Assembly (NCBI GenBank): GCA_016192425.1
Contig: JACPUE010000067.1
Location: 1 to 58,966, forward strand
Length of the DNA stretch: 58,966 bases
From: Burkholderiales bacterium
Lineage (GTDB): Bacteria > Pseudomonadota > Gammaproteobacteria > Burkholderiales > Burkholderiaceae_C
Reading direction: 5' to 3'
The position numbers and the translations under genes are program-made. The first letter of the stretch is position 1. Each line of letters begins with the position of its first letter. This document shows, one piece after another, positions 42,314-52,172 of this stretch. The notes beneath the pieces are model-generated. The model saw only the letters and a program-made list of their open reading frames with translations, searched no databases and was not told where the DNA came from.

Positions 42314-44610
42314 TAGAAGGAAGTTCCAATCTGGAATTGCAATTTCTGGATTCTATCGCCCGCGAACTTACGCACGGGCTGAGCGTACGCAAGGCGCAGA
42401 GGCCCCAGGGGGGAAATCCAGCTCAAACCCACGCCGACAGAGGCGCGCAACTCGCTCATGCGCAGCTTCTCCTCCTCGCCGTACACATTGCCCACGTCCA
42501 GGAAGGTGAAGACCCGCAGGGTGCGGTCGTTGCCTGCGCCTGGGAACGGAGCCATGAGTTCTGTGTTGAAGTTGATTTTCTTGGGGCCGCCCAACGAGGC
42601 GCCGGTCACATCGCGCGGCCCCAGGGTGCCCTGGTCGAAGCCACGCACCGAGCCCAGACCGCCCGAGTAGAAGTTCTTGAACACCGGGAACGGACGGCCA
42701 TTGAGGCCCTTGCCCCAGCCCATTTCGCCGTTGAAGGCCAGGGTGAACTTCTTGCTGAGCGGCACATACTGCTGGTACTGGTAGTTGGCGCGCAGGTAAC
42801 GTGCATCGCCCGCCACGGACCAGTCGGTGTTGAGCCGCTGGTAGATGCCGGAATTGGGTGCCAGTGCGCTGTCACGCCTATCGCGCGACCAGCCGATCGT
42901 CAGCGGCACACCGGTGCTGCTGGCGCCATAGCGATCGGCATAGGCCAGGTAGGCCGCCGGGATGTTGGTGCCGGACTTGATGCGGGTGTTTTCCATGCCG
43001 CCGCCGATGAACACCGTGTCTGTTTCGGTGAACGGCACACCGAAGCGCACGCTGCCGCCCGTGGTCACGAGCTGGTAGTTGCCGCCTTGGTTGTCGTAGG
43101 GCTTGTCGGTGCGGTAGTACAGGTCAAGCGTGCGCGAAATGCCGTCCTGGGTGAAATACGGGTCGGTGGTGCTGAACACCAGCGTGCGCTTGAACTTGCT
43201 GGTGTTGACATCCACCCCCAGGTAGTTGCCAGAACCGAAAATGTTCTCCTGCTTGATGGCGAAGGAGAACGACAGTTTTTCTGCACTGGAAAAGCCTGCA
43301 CCGAGCTGCAGCGAGCCCGTGGGTTTTTCTGCCACGTTGATGACGAGATCGACCTGGTCGGGGGCTCCCGGCACCTCCTGGGTTTCGATGTTGACTTCGG
43401 TGAAGAAGCCCAGCCGGTCCACGCGGTCACGCGACAGGCGGATTTTCTCGCCGTCGTACCAGGACGATTCGTACTGGCGGAACTCGCGGCGCACCACCTC
43501 GTCGCGCGTGCGGTTGTTGCCCGCCACCTGGATACGGCGCACATAGGCACGGCGCACCGGGTCGGCCTGCAGCACCAGGGCCACACGGTTGTTTTCGCGG
43601 TCGATCTCGGGCACGGCCTCGATGCGCGCAAACGCAAAGCCGAAGTTGCCGAAATGCTCGGAAAACGCCTTGGTGGTCTCGGTCACCTGGTCCACGTTGT
43701 AGGGCTCGCCTGCGCGGATGGTGACCAGCGATTTGAACTCCTCATCACGCTCCAGGTAGTTGCCTTCGAGCTTGACGCTGGAAACCACGAAACGCTCACC
43801 CTCGGTCACGTTGACCGTGATGGTGATGTCCTGCTTGTCCGGCGAGATGGCGACCTGGGTCGAATCGACACGGAATTCCAGGTAGCCGCGCTGCAGGTAG
43901 TACGAGCGCAGCGTCTCCAGGTCGGCATTGAGCTTGGAGCGCGCGTAGCGGTCGGACTTGGTGTACCAGCTCAGCCAGCCGCCCGTGTCCTGGTCGAACA
44001 GCCCCTTGAGCGTGGACTCGCTGAACGCCTTGTTGCCAACGATGCGGATGTCCTTGATGCGCGCCGTATCGCCTTCGGTGATGGTGAAGGTCAGGTTCAC
44101 GCGGTTGCGCTCGATGGGGGTCACGGTGGTGACCACCTCGGCGCCATAGAAGCTCTTGTTGATGTACTGGCGCTTGAGCTCCTGCTCGGCGCGGTCTGCC
44201 AGGGCCTTGTCGAAGGGGCGGCCGTCGGTCAGGCCGATGTCGCGCATGGCCTTCTTGAGGGCATCCTTGTCGAACTCGCGCGCGCCCGCAAAGTCCACGT
44301 CGGCCACGGTGGGCCGCTCTTCGACCACCACCACGAGCACACCGCCCACGGCTTCAAGGCGCACGTCCTTGAACAGGCCCAGGGCAAACAAGGCACGGAT
44401 GGCGGCCGCGCCCTTTTCGTCGTTGTAGGTATCGCCCACACGCAGGGGCATGGAAGCGAACACGGTGCCGGGCTCTACGCGCTGCAGGCCTTCGACACGG
44501 ATATCCTGCACCTTGAAGGGCTCCAGGGCCCAGGCCGCGTGGACGGCAAGAAACATGGCTGCAGCTGCCGTAGCGGTGCGTGCACCGAAGCGATTGGATT
44601 GTTTTTTCAT
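42313..44610 (-). CDS. bamA: Outer membrane protein assembly factor BamA
   Basis: A 765-residue Omp85 protein. The Sec signal ends near HAAWALEPF (residue about 28), then five POTRA domains run to about residue 420 (first one FKVQDIRVEGLQRVEPG), and the 16-strand barrel follows, with the family VRGFDQGTLGPRD in the sixth barrel loop and a C-terminal Phe. It inserts outer membrane proteins. The start is ATG 44610, 46 bp after rseP. Confidence 0.97.
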   Translation of the reverse strand: MKKQSNRFGARTATAAAAMFLAVHAAWALEPFKVQDIRVEGLQRVEPGTVFASMPLRVGDTYNDEKGAAAIRALFALGLFKDVRLEAVGGVLVVVVEERPTVADVDFAGAREFDKDALKKAMRDIGLTDGRPFDKALADRAEQELKRQYINKSFYGAEVVTTVTPIERNRVNLTFTITEGDTARIKDIRIVGNKAFSESTLKGLFDQDTGGWLSWYTKSDRYARSKLNADLETLRSYYLQRGYLEFRVDSTQVAISPDKQDITITVNVTEGERFVVSSVKLEGNYLERDEEFKSLVTIRAGEPYNVDQVTETTKAFSEHFGNFGFAFARIEAVPEIDRENNRVALVLQADPVRRAYVRRIQVAGNNRTRDEVVRREFRQYESSWYDGEKIRLSRDRVDRLGFFTEVNIETQEVPGAPDQVDLVINVAEKPTGSLQLGAGFSSAEKLSFSFAIKQENIFGSGNYLGVDVNTSKFKRTLVFSTTDPYFTQDGISRTLDLYYRTDKPYDNQGGNYQLVTTGGSVRFGVPFTETDTVFIGGGMENTRIKSGTNIPAAYLAYADRYGASSTGVPLTIGWSRDRRDSALAPNSGIYQRLNTDWSVAGDARYLRANYQYQQYVPLSKKFTLAFNGEMGWGKGLNGRPFPVFKNFYSGGLGSVRGFDQGTLGPRDVTGASLGGPKKINFNTELMAPFPGAGNDRTLRVFTFLDVGNVYGEEEKLRMSELRASVGVGLSWISPLGPLRLAYAQPVRKFAGDRIQKLQFQIGTSF

Positions 44611-44656
44611 GAATGAAACCGGTGCCACCCCAGGGCGGGCCAGGGCAGCCAGTAGG

Positions 44657-46018
44657 TTAGCCAAAGAGCCGGGAGAGGTCGTTGAACAATGCGATGGACA
44701 TCATCAGAAACAGCACGGCGATTCCACCACGCTGCAGGCGTTCCATCCAGGCGTCCGAGACGCTTTTGCCCGTCACTCCCTCCCAAAGATAATACATCAG
44801 GTGCCCCCCGTCGAGGACGGGCAGCGGCAAGAGGTTCAGCACACCCAGGCTCACGCTGATGAGTGCCAGGAAACCCAGGTACTGCGCCAGCCCCAGGCTC
44901 GCAGACCGGCCCGCATAGTCGGCAATCGTCAGCGGCCCGCTGATGTTCTTGAGCGAGGCTTCGCCAATCAGCATGCGCCCCATCATCTTGAGCGTGAGCA
45001 CGGACACCTGCCAGGTGCGCTCCGCTCCCTTGGTCAAGCCCTCCCAGGGCCCATACTGCACTGTCGCAAACCGGGGGAGCCCACCCACGTAGGCGCCGAT
45101 GCGCGCAATGGTCTCGCCCTGCTCCTGCTGCACCTCGGGCAGCACCTCCAGATCCAGCATCCGGCCTGCGCGCTCTATGTGCCAGGTCTGAGCCAGTGCC
45201 CGATCTCCCTGGAGCGAGCCCCGGATCAGTGCACGCAATTGCGCCCCGTCCACCACATCCGTGGCACCGATGCGCCGCACCACATCACCCGCCTGCAGGC
45301 CCGAGCGCTCACCCGCACCGCCAGCCATCAGCTCACCCACCAGGGGCTGGGTCCAGGGACCGGTGATGCCGATGAGCTGCATCAGCCGGTGGTCGGCATT
45401 GCGGGTGTCGATGTCCTGCAGCGGCAGGTGCACGGTGCGCTCGGCTGCGCCCGGCCTGGGTTCTACGACCAGGCGCACAGCCTGCGATTCCAGCGCCCCG
45501 CGCGCCAGAAGCCAGCGCAGGTCCTCGAAGGAGCGCACGGGCATCTCCTCCCCGTCACCCAACGCGGCGCGGCGCACCAGTTCGCCGCCTTGCAGGCCTG
45601 CAGACTGCGCCACCGAGCCCGGCACCGGCCTGGACAGGTAGGCCATGGGCTCCTGCACGCCCATCCAATTGACCAGCGCATACAGCAGCACCGCCAGCAC
45701 CAGGTTGGCCACCGGACCGGCGGCCACGATCAGCGCGCGCGAACGCAGCGGCTGCGTGTTGAAGGCCAGGTGGCGCTCTTCGGGCGGCACGGGCGCCTCG
45801 CGTTCGTCCAGCATGCGCACAAAGCCCCCCAGCGGGAAGGCGCCCAGGACAAACTCGGTGGGCGAACCTTTGGGCTGCCAGCGCAGCAGGGGTTTGCCAA
45901 AGCCCACCGAATAGCGCAACACCTTCACGCCACAGGCCACGGCCACACGGTAGTGGCCATATTCGTGCGCAGCAATCAAGAGGCCCAGGGCAACGATGAA
46001 GGCAACAAGGGTCAGCAT
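44657..46018 (-). CDS. rseP: Site-2 zinc protease RseP
   Basis: A 453-residue intramembrane protease. The zinc motif HEYGH lies in the first membrane helix, two periplasmic PDZ domains cover about residues 120-310, and the LDGGH zinc ligand motif with NLLPLPV lies near residue 395. It cuts RseA after DegS to free sigma-E and removes signal peptide remnants. The start is ATG 46018 with GGGAG upstream; GTG 46024 is an alternative. It lies 38 bp after dxr. Confidence 0.95.
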   Translation of the reverse strand: MLTLVAFIVALGLLIAAHEYGHYRVAVACGVKVLRYSVGFGKPLLRWQPKGSPTEFVLGAFPLGGFVRMLDEREAPVPPEERHLAFNTQPLRSRALIVAAGPVANLVLAVLLYALVNWMGVQEPMAYLSRPVPGSVAQSAGLQGGELVRRAALGDGEEMPVRSFEDLRWLLARGALESQAVRLVVEPRPGAAERTVHLPLQDIDTRNADHRLMQLIGITGPWTQPLVGELMAGGAGERSGLQAGDVVRRIGATDVVDGAQLRALIRGSLQGDRALAQTWHIERAGRMLDLEVLPEVQQEQGETIARIGAYVGGLPRFATVQYGPWEGLTKGAERTWQVSVLTLKMMGRMLIGEASLKNISGPLTIADYAGRSASLGLAQYLGFLALISVSLGVLNLLPLPVLDGGHLMYYLWEGVTGKSVSDAWMERLQRGGIAVLFLMMSIALFNDLSRLFG

Positions 46019-46056
46019 TGGCACTCCCGTGGCTTGGTGTGGCCCGATCCGTTCCG

Positions 46057-47244
46057 TCAGGCCAGCCGCTGCGCAATGCGCTGCGCGCTGGCACGGGCTT
46101 GCTGGTCCAGCGCCAGCAGGTCATCGAGCGATCCGGGCTTGGAGACCGCCACGCTGGACAAAGTTTCCAGGTTCAGCGCATGGATCTGGTCGAAGCGGAT
46201 ACGCCGCTCCAGAAAACTCGCCACGGCCACCTCGTTGGCAGCGTTGAGCACGGCGGTGGTGCCCGCAGGCGCTTCCAGCGCCTCCCAGGCCAGGCGCAGG
46301 CCCGGAAAGCGCTCAGGGTGGCCATGGTCGTCGATGGCCTCGAAGGTCATGGCGCCCAGGGCGTGGAAGTCGAGCGCCGCGGCCCCCGACTCCACCCGCT
46401 CGGGCCAGGCCAGGCCGTAGGCGATGGGCACGCGCATGTCGGGCGTACCCATTTGCGCCACCACCGACGTGTCGGTGTACTGCACCATCGAATGGATGAT
46501 GCTTTGCGGGTGGATGACCACGTCCAGCTTGCGCGGAGCCAGGCCGAAGAGGTAGCGTGCCTCGATGACCTCCAGCGCCTTGTTCATCATGGTGGCCGAA
46601 TCGACCGAGATCTTGCGCCCCATGACCCAGTTGGGGTGGGCGCAGGCCTGCTCTGGCGTGACCTCGCGCAAGGTGTGGGGATCGCGCTGGCGGAACGGCC
46701 CGCCCGAGGCAGTGAGGATGATCTTGTCCACGCGGCGCTGCCAGGTGGAGGGGTCGTCGGGCAGGGACTGGAAGATGGCCGAATGCTCGCTGTCAATGGG
46801 CAAGAGCGTGGCGCCGCCTTCGCGCACGGCCTGCAGGAAGACCTCGCCCCCCACGACCAGCGCCTCCTTGTTGGCCAGCAGCAGGCGCTTGCCTGCGCGC
46901 GCCGCAGCCAGACAGGGCGCCAGCCCGGCCGCACCGACAATGGCCGCCATGACCACATCCACCTCGGGGTGCGATGCTATTGTTTCGATAGCATCTTGCG
47001 CTTGAATCACCTGCGTTGCAAGCCTATTTTGCCTGCATTTTTCTGCCAGCTCATGCGCATGGTCCGGGCTGGCCATCACAGCGTAGCGTGGAGAAAAGCG
47101 CGCGCATTGCGCCAGCAGCGTATCCACCTGCGTGGCTGCGCTGAGCGCAAAGACCTCAAAACGCCCGGGGTGGCGCGCCACCACATCCAGCGTGTTGGTG
47201 CCTATGGATCCCGTCGATCCGAGCACCGTGATGCGTTGTTTCAT
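46057..47244 (-). CDS. dxr: 1-deoxy-D-xylulose 5-phosphate reductoisomerase
   Basis: A 395-residue DXR of the MEP isoprenoid pathway, the fosmidomycin target. It has the NADPH motif VLGSTGSIGTNTLDV, ANKEALVVGGE, the metal-site DSEHSAIFQ, ASGGPFR and KISVDSATMMNK. The start is ATG 47244, overlapping the cdsA stop as ATGA. The part RLATQVIQAQDAIETIA, a variable surface helix, is encoded by a copy of the dispersed two-hairpin element. Confidence 0.96.
   Translation of the reverse strand: MKQRITVLGSTGSIGTNTLDVVARHPGRFEVFALSAATQVDTLLAQCARFSPRYAVMASPDHAHELAEKCRQNRLATQVIQAQDAIETIASHPEVDVVMAAIVGAAGLAPCLAAARAGKRLLLANKEALVVGGEVFLQAVREGGATLLPIDSEHSAIFQSLPDDPSTWQRRVDKIILTASGGPFRQRDPHTLREVTPEQACAHPNWVMGRKISVDSATMMNKALEVIEARYLFGLAPRKLDVVIHPQSIIHSMVQYTDTSVVAQMGTPDMRVPIAYGLAWPERVESGAAALDFHALGAMTFEAIDDHGHPERFPGLRLAWEALEAPAGTTAVLNAANEVAVASFLERRIRFDQIHALNLETLSSVAVSKPGSLDDLLALDQQARASAQRIAQRLA
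46975..47030 (-). repeat. Dispersed two-hairpin element inside dxr
   Basis: On the minus strand AACGCAGGTGATTCAAGCGC keeps the 20-bp frame (arms eroded), followed by AAGAT and GCTATCGAAACAATAGC. dxr reads it in the same frame as lpxB does, giving the shared pattern A-Q-x-A-I. Confidence 0.65.
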
Positions 47245-48095
47245 GGGGAGAGCAGCGTTGTGATCATCATGGCCAGCGGCAGCGTGGGCAGCAGCGCATC
47301 CACGCGGTCGAGCACGCCGCCATGGCCGGGCAGCAACTGGCTGCTGTCCTTGACGCCTGCGCTGCGCTTGATGAGCGATTCCACCAGGTCGCCCGCCACG
47401 CTCATGGCCGCCATGAACAAGGCCACGGCCAGCAGCAGCCACCAGCCCTGGCGGGCCACCAGGGTATAGAAACTGGGCTGGCCCGCCTGGAAATGGGCAT
47501 CGGCAAGCACCCAGCCCAGCGCCAGCAGCAGCACGCCAGCCACGCCGCCCCATACGCCCTCCCAGCTCTTGCCGGGGCTGATGGAAGGCGCCAGCTTGGC
47601 GCGCGTGAAGCGCAGGCCGAATGTGCGGCCCGCAAAGTACGCAGCGATGTCGGCCATCCAGACCAGGCACATCACCGACAGCAGAAAATTGACCCCCAGC
47701 GCACGCGCTTGCACCACGGCCAGCCAGGCCAGCCATAGGGCTGCAATGCCCGCCACCAGCCGCAGCGCCGCCGGAACCCGGGGCCACCCCGGCACGCCTG
47801 CGCGCAGCAGCCAGGCGCTGCCCAGCACCCAGCAGGCGCCACCGGCCAGCCACAGCGCCCCCAGCGGGCGCTGCACCCAGCCCAGCGCCCAGGACGCAGC
47901 GCACAGCGCCAGGCAGGCGGCGCCCACCAGCACCGAACCCACAGAACCGCAGGCATTGAGCCGACCCCATTCCCAGGCAGCCGCCGCCATCAGCACCAGG
48001 ATGACCGCCGCGAAGGGCACGGGCGAGTGGTAGAACAAGGCGGGCAGCAAAATGGCCAGCAGAACCAGGGCAGTAAGAATGCGCTGCTTGAGCAT
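47241..48095 (-). CDS. cdsA: Phosphatidate cytidylyltransferase CdsA
   Basis: A 284-residue membrane enzyme with about seven hydrophobic segments, which makes CDP-diacylglycerol for phospholipids. The signature is near the C-terminus: KRSAGVKDSSQLLPGHGGVLDRVD, given here only as the key residues S, D, P, G, G, D and R of that CDS motif. The start is ATG 48095, one base after the uppS stop. Confidence 0.95.
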   Translation of the reverse strand: MLKQRILTALVLLAILLPALFYHSPVPFAAVILVLMAAAAWEWGRLNACGSVGSVLVGAACLALCAASWALGWVQRPLGALWLAGGACWVLGSAWLLRAGVPGWPRVPAALRLVAGIAALWLAWLAVVQARALGVNFLLSVMCLVWMADIAAYFAGRTFGLRFTRAKLAPSISPGKSWEGVWGGVAGVLLLALGWVLADAHFQAGQPSFYTLVARQGWWLLLAVALFMAAMSVAGDLVESLIKRSAGVKDSSQLLPGHGGVLDRVDALLPTLPLAMMITTLLSP

Positions 48096-48096
48096 T

Positions 48097-48822
48097 TCAA
48101 GTTTTCACTTGTTCTGAGGTCTTGCCAAAGCGGCGCTCGCGGGCGTGGAAGGCGGCAATGGCCTCGTCCAGCGCCGCTTCATCGAACTCGGGCCACAGGC
48201 GGTCGCTGAACACCAGCTCGGTGTAGGCCGCCTGCCAGAGCAGAAAATTGCTCAGGCGCATCTCGCCGCCGGTGCGGATCAGCAGGTCCGGGTCGGCCAC
48301 GTGCGACAGGGCCATGGCGCGGTCCAGGCTGGCCTCGGTGATGGGCTCGCCGCGCGCGGCAAGCTGCGCCGCAGCCTGGGCGATGTCCCAGCGGCCGCCG
48401 TAGTTGAAGCACACATTGAGGATGAGGCGGCTGTTGTGCGCCGTCTCGCGCTCGGCCTGGGCCAGGCCTTCGCGCACCTTGTCGGACAGACCGGCGCGTT
48501 CGCCCACGAAATGCAGGCGCACGCCGTCCTTGCACAGTTGCGGCACTTCGCGCGTGAGGGCCTTGGCCAGCAGTTCCATCAGGCCGGACACCTCGTCCTG
48601 CGGGCGGTTCCAGTTTTCGGACGAAAACGCGAACACCGTGAGCACGCCAATGCCGCGCTGGGCGCAGGCCTGCACGCAGCGGCGCAGCGACTCCACGCCC
48701 TGCCTGTGACCTGCCAGGCGCGGGAGAAAACGGCGCTGGGCCCAGCGGCCGTTGCCATCCATGACGATGGCCACATGCCGTGGCGGCACCAAAGCAGCAG
48801 CCATGGAAAGAACGTGAACCAT
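48097..48822 (-). CDS. uppS: Undecaprenyl diphosphate synthase
   Basis: A 241-residue cis-prenyltransferase, which makes the C55 lipid carrier for cell-wall precursors. It has the catalytic Asp in HVAIVMDGNGRWAQ, FAFSSENWNRP, and the C-terminal RTGGEMRLSNFLLWQ. ATG 48822 and ATG 48804 are both possible starts and neither has a clear ribosome site; I list the longer. It lies 8 bp after frr. Confidence 0.95.
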   Translation of the reverse strand: MVHVLSMAAALVPPRHVAIVMDGNGRWAQRRFLPRLAGHRQGVESLRRCVQACAQRGIGVLTVFAFSSENWNRPQDEVSGLMELLAKALTREVPQLCKDGVRLHFVGERAGLSDKVREGLAQAERETAHNSRLILNVCFNYGGRWDIAQAAAQLAARGEPITEASLDRAMALSHVADPDLLIRTGGEMRLSNFLLWQAAYTELVFSDRLWPEFDEAALDEAIAAFHARERRFGKTSEQVKT

Positions 48823-48830
48823 GGCAGCCG

Positions 48831-49388
48831 TCAGACTGCCATGATCTCCTGTTCCTTCGACGCGACCAGCGTGTCGATCTCGGCAATGTGCCGGTCGGTG
48901 ACCTTCTGGATGTCGGCCTCGGCGCGCTTCTGGTCGTCTTCGGATGCTTGCTTGTCCTTGACCAGCTTCTTGACGGCTTCGTTGGCGTCGCGGCGCAGGT
49001 TGCGCACGGCCACCTTGGCGGCCTCGCCTTCGTTGCGAGCGAGCTTGGTCATTTCCTTGCGGCGCTCTTCGCTCATGGGCGGCAGCGGCACGCGGATCAG
49101 ATCGCCCATGCTGGCGGGGTTCAGGCCCAGGTCGCTTTCGCGGATGGCCTTTTCGATCTTGGCGCCCATGCCTTTTTCCCAGGGCTGCACGCTCAGCGTG
49201 CGCGAGTCCAGCAAGGACACGTTGGCCACCTGGGACAGCGGCACCATGGAACCGTAGTACTCGACATGCACGCTGTCGAGCAGCCCAGGGCTGGCGCGGC
49301 CAGTGCGGATCTTGGCGAGGTTGTTCTTGAAAGCCGCGATGGACTGGCCCATCTTGGCCTCTGCATTCTTCTTGATGTCGGCGATCAT
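48831..49388 (-). CDS. frr: Ribosome recycling factor
   Basis: A 185-residue RRF, normal length, which with EF-G splits the ribosome after termination. The typical segments [27 protein letters not shown] and the C-terminal [14 protein letters not shown] are present. It stands between pyrH and uppS as usual. The start is ATG 49388. Confidence 0.97.
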   Translation of the reverse strand: MIADIKKNAEAKMGQSIAAFKNNLAKIRTGRASPGLLDSVHVEYYGSMVPLSQVANVSLLDSRTLSVQPWEKGMGAKIEKAIRESDLGLNPASMGDLIRVPLPPMSEERRKEMTKLARNEGEAAKVAVRNLRRDANEAVKKLVKDKQASEDDQKRAEADIQKVTDRHIAEIDTLVASKEQEIMAV

Positions 49389-49414
49389 GTTTTTCTCCTC
49401 ACACGGGGATTGGC

Positions 49415-50137
49415 TCAGGCATACACCAGGGTGCCTTCATCCTCACCCAGCACCACGCGCTTGAGCGCACCGGGCTTGAAGATCGAGAACACCTTGACGG
49501 GCAGTTTCTGGTCACGGCACAGCGCAAAGGCCGTGGCGTCCATGATGCCCAGGTTGCGCACCATGGCTTCGTCGAAGCTGAGTTTGGCATAGCGCGTGGC
49601 CGTTGGGTCCTTGTGCGGATCGGCGGTGTACACGCCATCGACCTTGGTGGCCTTGAGCACCAGCTCGGCACCAATTTCGGCGCCGCGCAGCGCAGCGGCA
49701 GTATCGGTGGTGAAGAAGGGGTTGCCCGTGCCTGCGGCAAACACCACCACCTTGCCCTCTTCGAGGTACTGCAGCGCCTTGGGGCGCACGTAGGGTTCCA
49801 CCACCTGCTCGATCGAGATGGCGGACATCACGCGGGCCGTCAGGCCCTGCTTGTCCATGGCGTCGGCCAGGGCCAGGGCATTCATCACCGTGGCCAGCAT
49901 GCCCATGTAGTCGGCGGTGGCGCGGTCCATGCCCTCGGCACCGCCAGCCACGCCGCGGAAGATGTTGCCGCCGCCGATCACCACCGCCACCTCCACACCC
50001 ATGCGGGTGACCTCGGCCACCTCCTGCACCATGCGCACGATGGTCGCGCGGTTGATGCCGAAGGCGTCGTCCCCCATGAGCGCCTCACCCGACAGCTTGA
50101 GCAAAATCCGCTTGTAGGCTGGGGTGGCGACGGTCAT
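49415..50137 (-). CDS. pyrH: UMP kinase PyrH
   Basis: A 240-residue bacterial UMP kinase of the amino-acid-kinase fold. It has [15 protein letters not shown] at the start, [26 protein letters not shown] and [10 protein letters not shown] chose ATG 50137 with GGAG upstream; ATG 50149 is possible. tsf-pyrH-frr order is conserved. Confidence 0.97.
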   Translation of the reverse strand: MTVATPAYKRILLKLSGEALMGDDAFGINRATIVRMVQEVAEVTRMGVEVAVVIGGGNIFRGVAGGAEGMDRATADYMGMLATVMNALALADAMDKQGLTARVMSAISIEQVVEPYVRPKALQYLEEGKVVVFAAGTGNPFFTTDTAAALRGAEIGAELVLKATKVDGVYTADPHKDPTATRYAKLSFDEAMVRNLGIMDATAFALCRDQKLPVKVFSIFKPGALKRVVLGEDEGTLVYA

Positions 50138-50195
50138 GGCAGGCTCCATAGGTGAAAGGGGGTTGGTGAAATCGACGGCAGGCGCAGCAGCAGGA

Positions 50196-51116
50196 TCAGG
50201 CGGCACCCTTGGCGGCTGCCACCTGGGCGGCCACTTCAGCAGCAAAGTCGTCCTGCTTCTTCTCGATGCCTTCGCCCACGACGTAGAGCGTGAAGCCCTT
50301 GACCGTGGTGCCTGCAGCCTTGAGCATCTGCTCGACGGTCTGCTTGTCGTTCTTCACGAAGGCCTGGTTGAACAGGGAGACTTCCTTGAGGAACTTCTGC
50401 ACGCCGCCCTCGATGCGCTTGGCAACGATTTCGTCGGACTGCACGGGCTTGCCTTCGGCCAGCGCCTTGGCCTTGTCTTCGGCGGCCTTGGCGGCAGCGA
50501 CCGAACGCTCTTTTTCGATCAGCTCGGCAGGCACGTCGCTGCTGGCCAGGGCCACGGGCTTCATGGCGGCGATGTGCATGGCCACGTCCTTGGCGGCAAC
50601 TTCGTCACCGTCGAACTCAACCACCACGCCGATGCGCGTGCCGTGCAGGTAGGAAGCCAGCTTGCCGCCCGAGAACTGCTTGAAGCGGCGGAAGGACATG
50701 TTTTCGCCGATCTTGCCGATCAGGCCCTTGCGCACGTCTTCCAGCGTGGGGCCGAAGCCGTCCTGGGCGTAGGGCAGCGCGCCCAGGGCCTCGACGTTGG
50801 CGGGGTTGTGCTTGGCCACGAGCTCGGCAGCAGCCTTGGCCAAGGCGATGAAGCTGTCGTTCTTGCTCACGAAGTCGGTTTCGCTGTTGACTTCGATCAG
50901 CGCACCGGTGGAACCGTCGATGAAGCTGGCGACCACGCCTTCGGCGGTCACGCGCGAAGCGGCCTTGCCTGCCTTGGTGCCCAGCTTGACGCGCAGCAGC
51001 TCTTCGGCCTTGGCCATGTCGCCGTCGGCTTCGGTCAGGGCCTTCTTGCACTCCATCATGGGGGCGTCGGTCTTGCCGCGCAGTTCGGCAACCATGCTTG
51101 CGGTAATTGCAGCCAT
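50196..51116 (-). CDS. tsf: Elongation factor Ts
   Basis: A 306-residue EF-Ts, the nucleotide exchange factor for EF-Tu. The N-terminal UBA-like domain has [16 protein letters not shown], followed by the EF-Tu contact SETDFVSKN near residue 80 and a C-terminal core. It follows rpsB by 97 bp holding a terminator-like hairpin, which may adjust its level relative to rpsB. Confidence 0.97.
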   Translation of the reverse strand: MAAITASMVAELRGKTDAPMMECKKALTEADGDMAKAEELLRVKLGTKAGKAASRVTAEGVVASFIDGSTGALIEVNSETDFVSKNDSFIALAKAAAELVAKHNPANVEALGALPYAQDGFGPTLEDVRKGLIGKIGENMSFRRFKQFSGGKLASYLHGTRIGVVVEFDGDEVAAKDVAMHIAAMKPVALASSDVPAELIEKERSVAAAKAAEDKAKALAEGKPVQSDEIVAKRIEGGVQKFLKEVSLFNQAFVKNDKQTVEQMLKAAGTTVKGFTLYVVGEGIEKKQDDFAAEVAAQVAAAKGAA

Positions 51117-51151
51117 TGTGTTTTCTCCGTATTCAGTTCAGTTCAACAGAT

Positions 51152-51202
51152 AAAAAAAGGGGGCTGTTCGAGCCCCTCTTTTTTTCGCGCACCTCGGTGC
51201 GC
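51152..51202 (-). terminator. Terminator-like hairpins between rpsB and tsf
   Basis: On the minus strand GCGCACC/GGTGCGC (51202-51187) forms a first hairpin after rpsB. An A-run, then GGGGCT (51176-51171) with AGCCCC (51165-51160), followed by TTTTTTTA, forms a second, bidirectional-looking terminator. It should attenuate, but not abolish, transcription into tsf. Confidence 0.75.
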
Positions 51203-51213
51203 GGGCCGGGGCC

Positions 51214-51963
51214 TCAGGCAGCGGACTCTTCCACTTCCACGAATTCGTCGGAACCCTCGCCCACAGCTTTGACCACTTCGGCGACAGCGTTGTTACGGCC
51301 TTCGACGATGGCGTCGGCAATGGTGCGCACGTACAGTTCCACGGCCTTGGCAGAGTCGTCGTTGCCAGGGATCACGTAGTCGATGCCTTCGGGCGAGTGG
51401 TTGGTATCGACCACACCGATCAGCGGAATGCCCAGCTTCTTGGCTTCGGCAATGGCGATCTTGTGGAAGCCCACGTCCACCACGAAGATGGCGTCGGGGG
51501 GGGTGTTCATGTCCTGGATGCCGCCGATGTCCTTTTCGAGCTTCTCGATCTCGCGCACGAACATGAGCTGCTCTTTCTTGCTCATGGCTTCCAGGCCCGC
51601 TTCCTGCTGGGCCTTCATGTCCTTGAGGCGCTTGATCGAGGTCTTGACGGTCTTGAAGTTGGTCAGCATGCCGCCCAGCCAGCGCTGGTTGACGAAGGGC
51701 ACGCCTGCGCGCTGCGCTTCGGCAGCCACGATGTCACGGGCCTGGCGCTTGGTGCCGACGATCAGGATGGTGCCGCGGTTGGCTGCCAGCTGCTGCACGA
51801 ACTTGGCAGCTTCCTGGAGCAGCGGGAGCGACTTCTCCAGGTTGATGATGTGGATCTTGTTGCGATGGCCGAAAATATAGGGGGCCATCTTGGGGTTCCA
51901 GAAGCGGGTCTGGTGGCCGAAGTGGACACCGGCTTCCAGCATTTCGCGCATGGTCACGGACAT
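51214..51963 (-). CDS. rpsB: 30S ribosomal protein S2
   Basis: A 249-residue S2. It has the start [44 protein letters not shown] and DAIFVVDVG. The start is ATG 51963 with GGAG upstream. It is the first gene of the leftward translation and envelope cluster. The upstream gap to the divergent amidase gene holds a tandem array of about 12-bp units. Confidence 0.97.
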   Translation of the reverse strand: MSVTMREMLEAGVHFGHQTRFWNPKMAPYIFGHRNKIHIINLEKSLPLLQEAAKFVQQLAANRGTILIVGTKRQARDIVAAEAQRAGVPFVNQRWLGGMLTNFKTVKTSIKRLKDMKAQQEAGLEAMSKKEQLMFVREIEKLEKDIGGIQDMNTPPDAIFVVDVGFHKIAIAEAKKLGIPLIGVVDTNHSPEGIDYVIPGNDDSAKAVELYVRTIADAIVEGRNNAVAEVVKAVGEGSDEFVEVEESAA

Positions 51964-52042
51964 AGAGATTCTCCGAAGGTTGGGTCTAAAATCCAGCCCG
52001 ACAATTGCGCCCTGGCGGGCGACAACACCTTGTTTGGACTGG

Positions 52043-52107
52043 TTTGCATTGGCATGCCAATTAGCATGCGATTGGGCGTGCCAATTGGATGTGCAATTGG
52101 CATTGCC
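52043..52107. repeat. Tandem array of ~12-bp CCAATTGG-type units upstream of rpsB
   Basis: On the plus strand the units are TTTGCATTGG, CATGCCAATTAG, CATGCGATTGG, GCGTGCCAATTGG, ATGTGCAATTGG and a partial CATTGCC. They are 10-13 bp long, so they repeat about once per helical turn. TTGGCATGCCAA (52050-52061) is a perfect palindrome. The array lies 80-145 bp upstream of rpsB and 66 bp before the divergent amidase gene. Confidence 0.7.
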
Positions 52108-52172
52108 TAGTCTTGCCAAGGCCACTGCGCTTGCAGCCGCACCCAGCAAAACCCAAAGATTCTAGCACACGC

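Noticed and set aside
52043-52107. CRISPR-like array upstream of rpsB
   Set aside because: Units are head to tail with no spacers and only about 12 bp; no cas gene is present.
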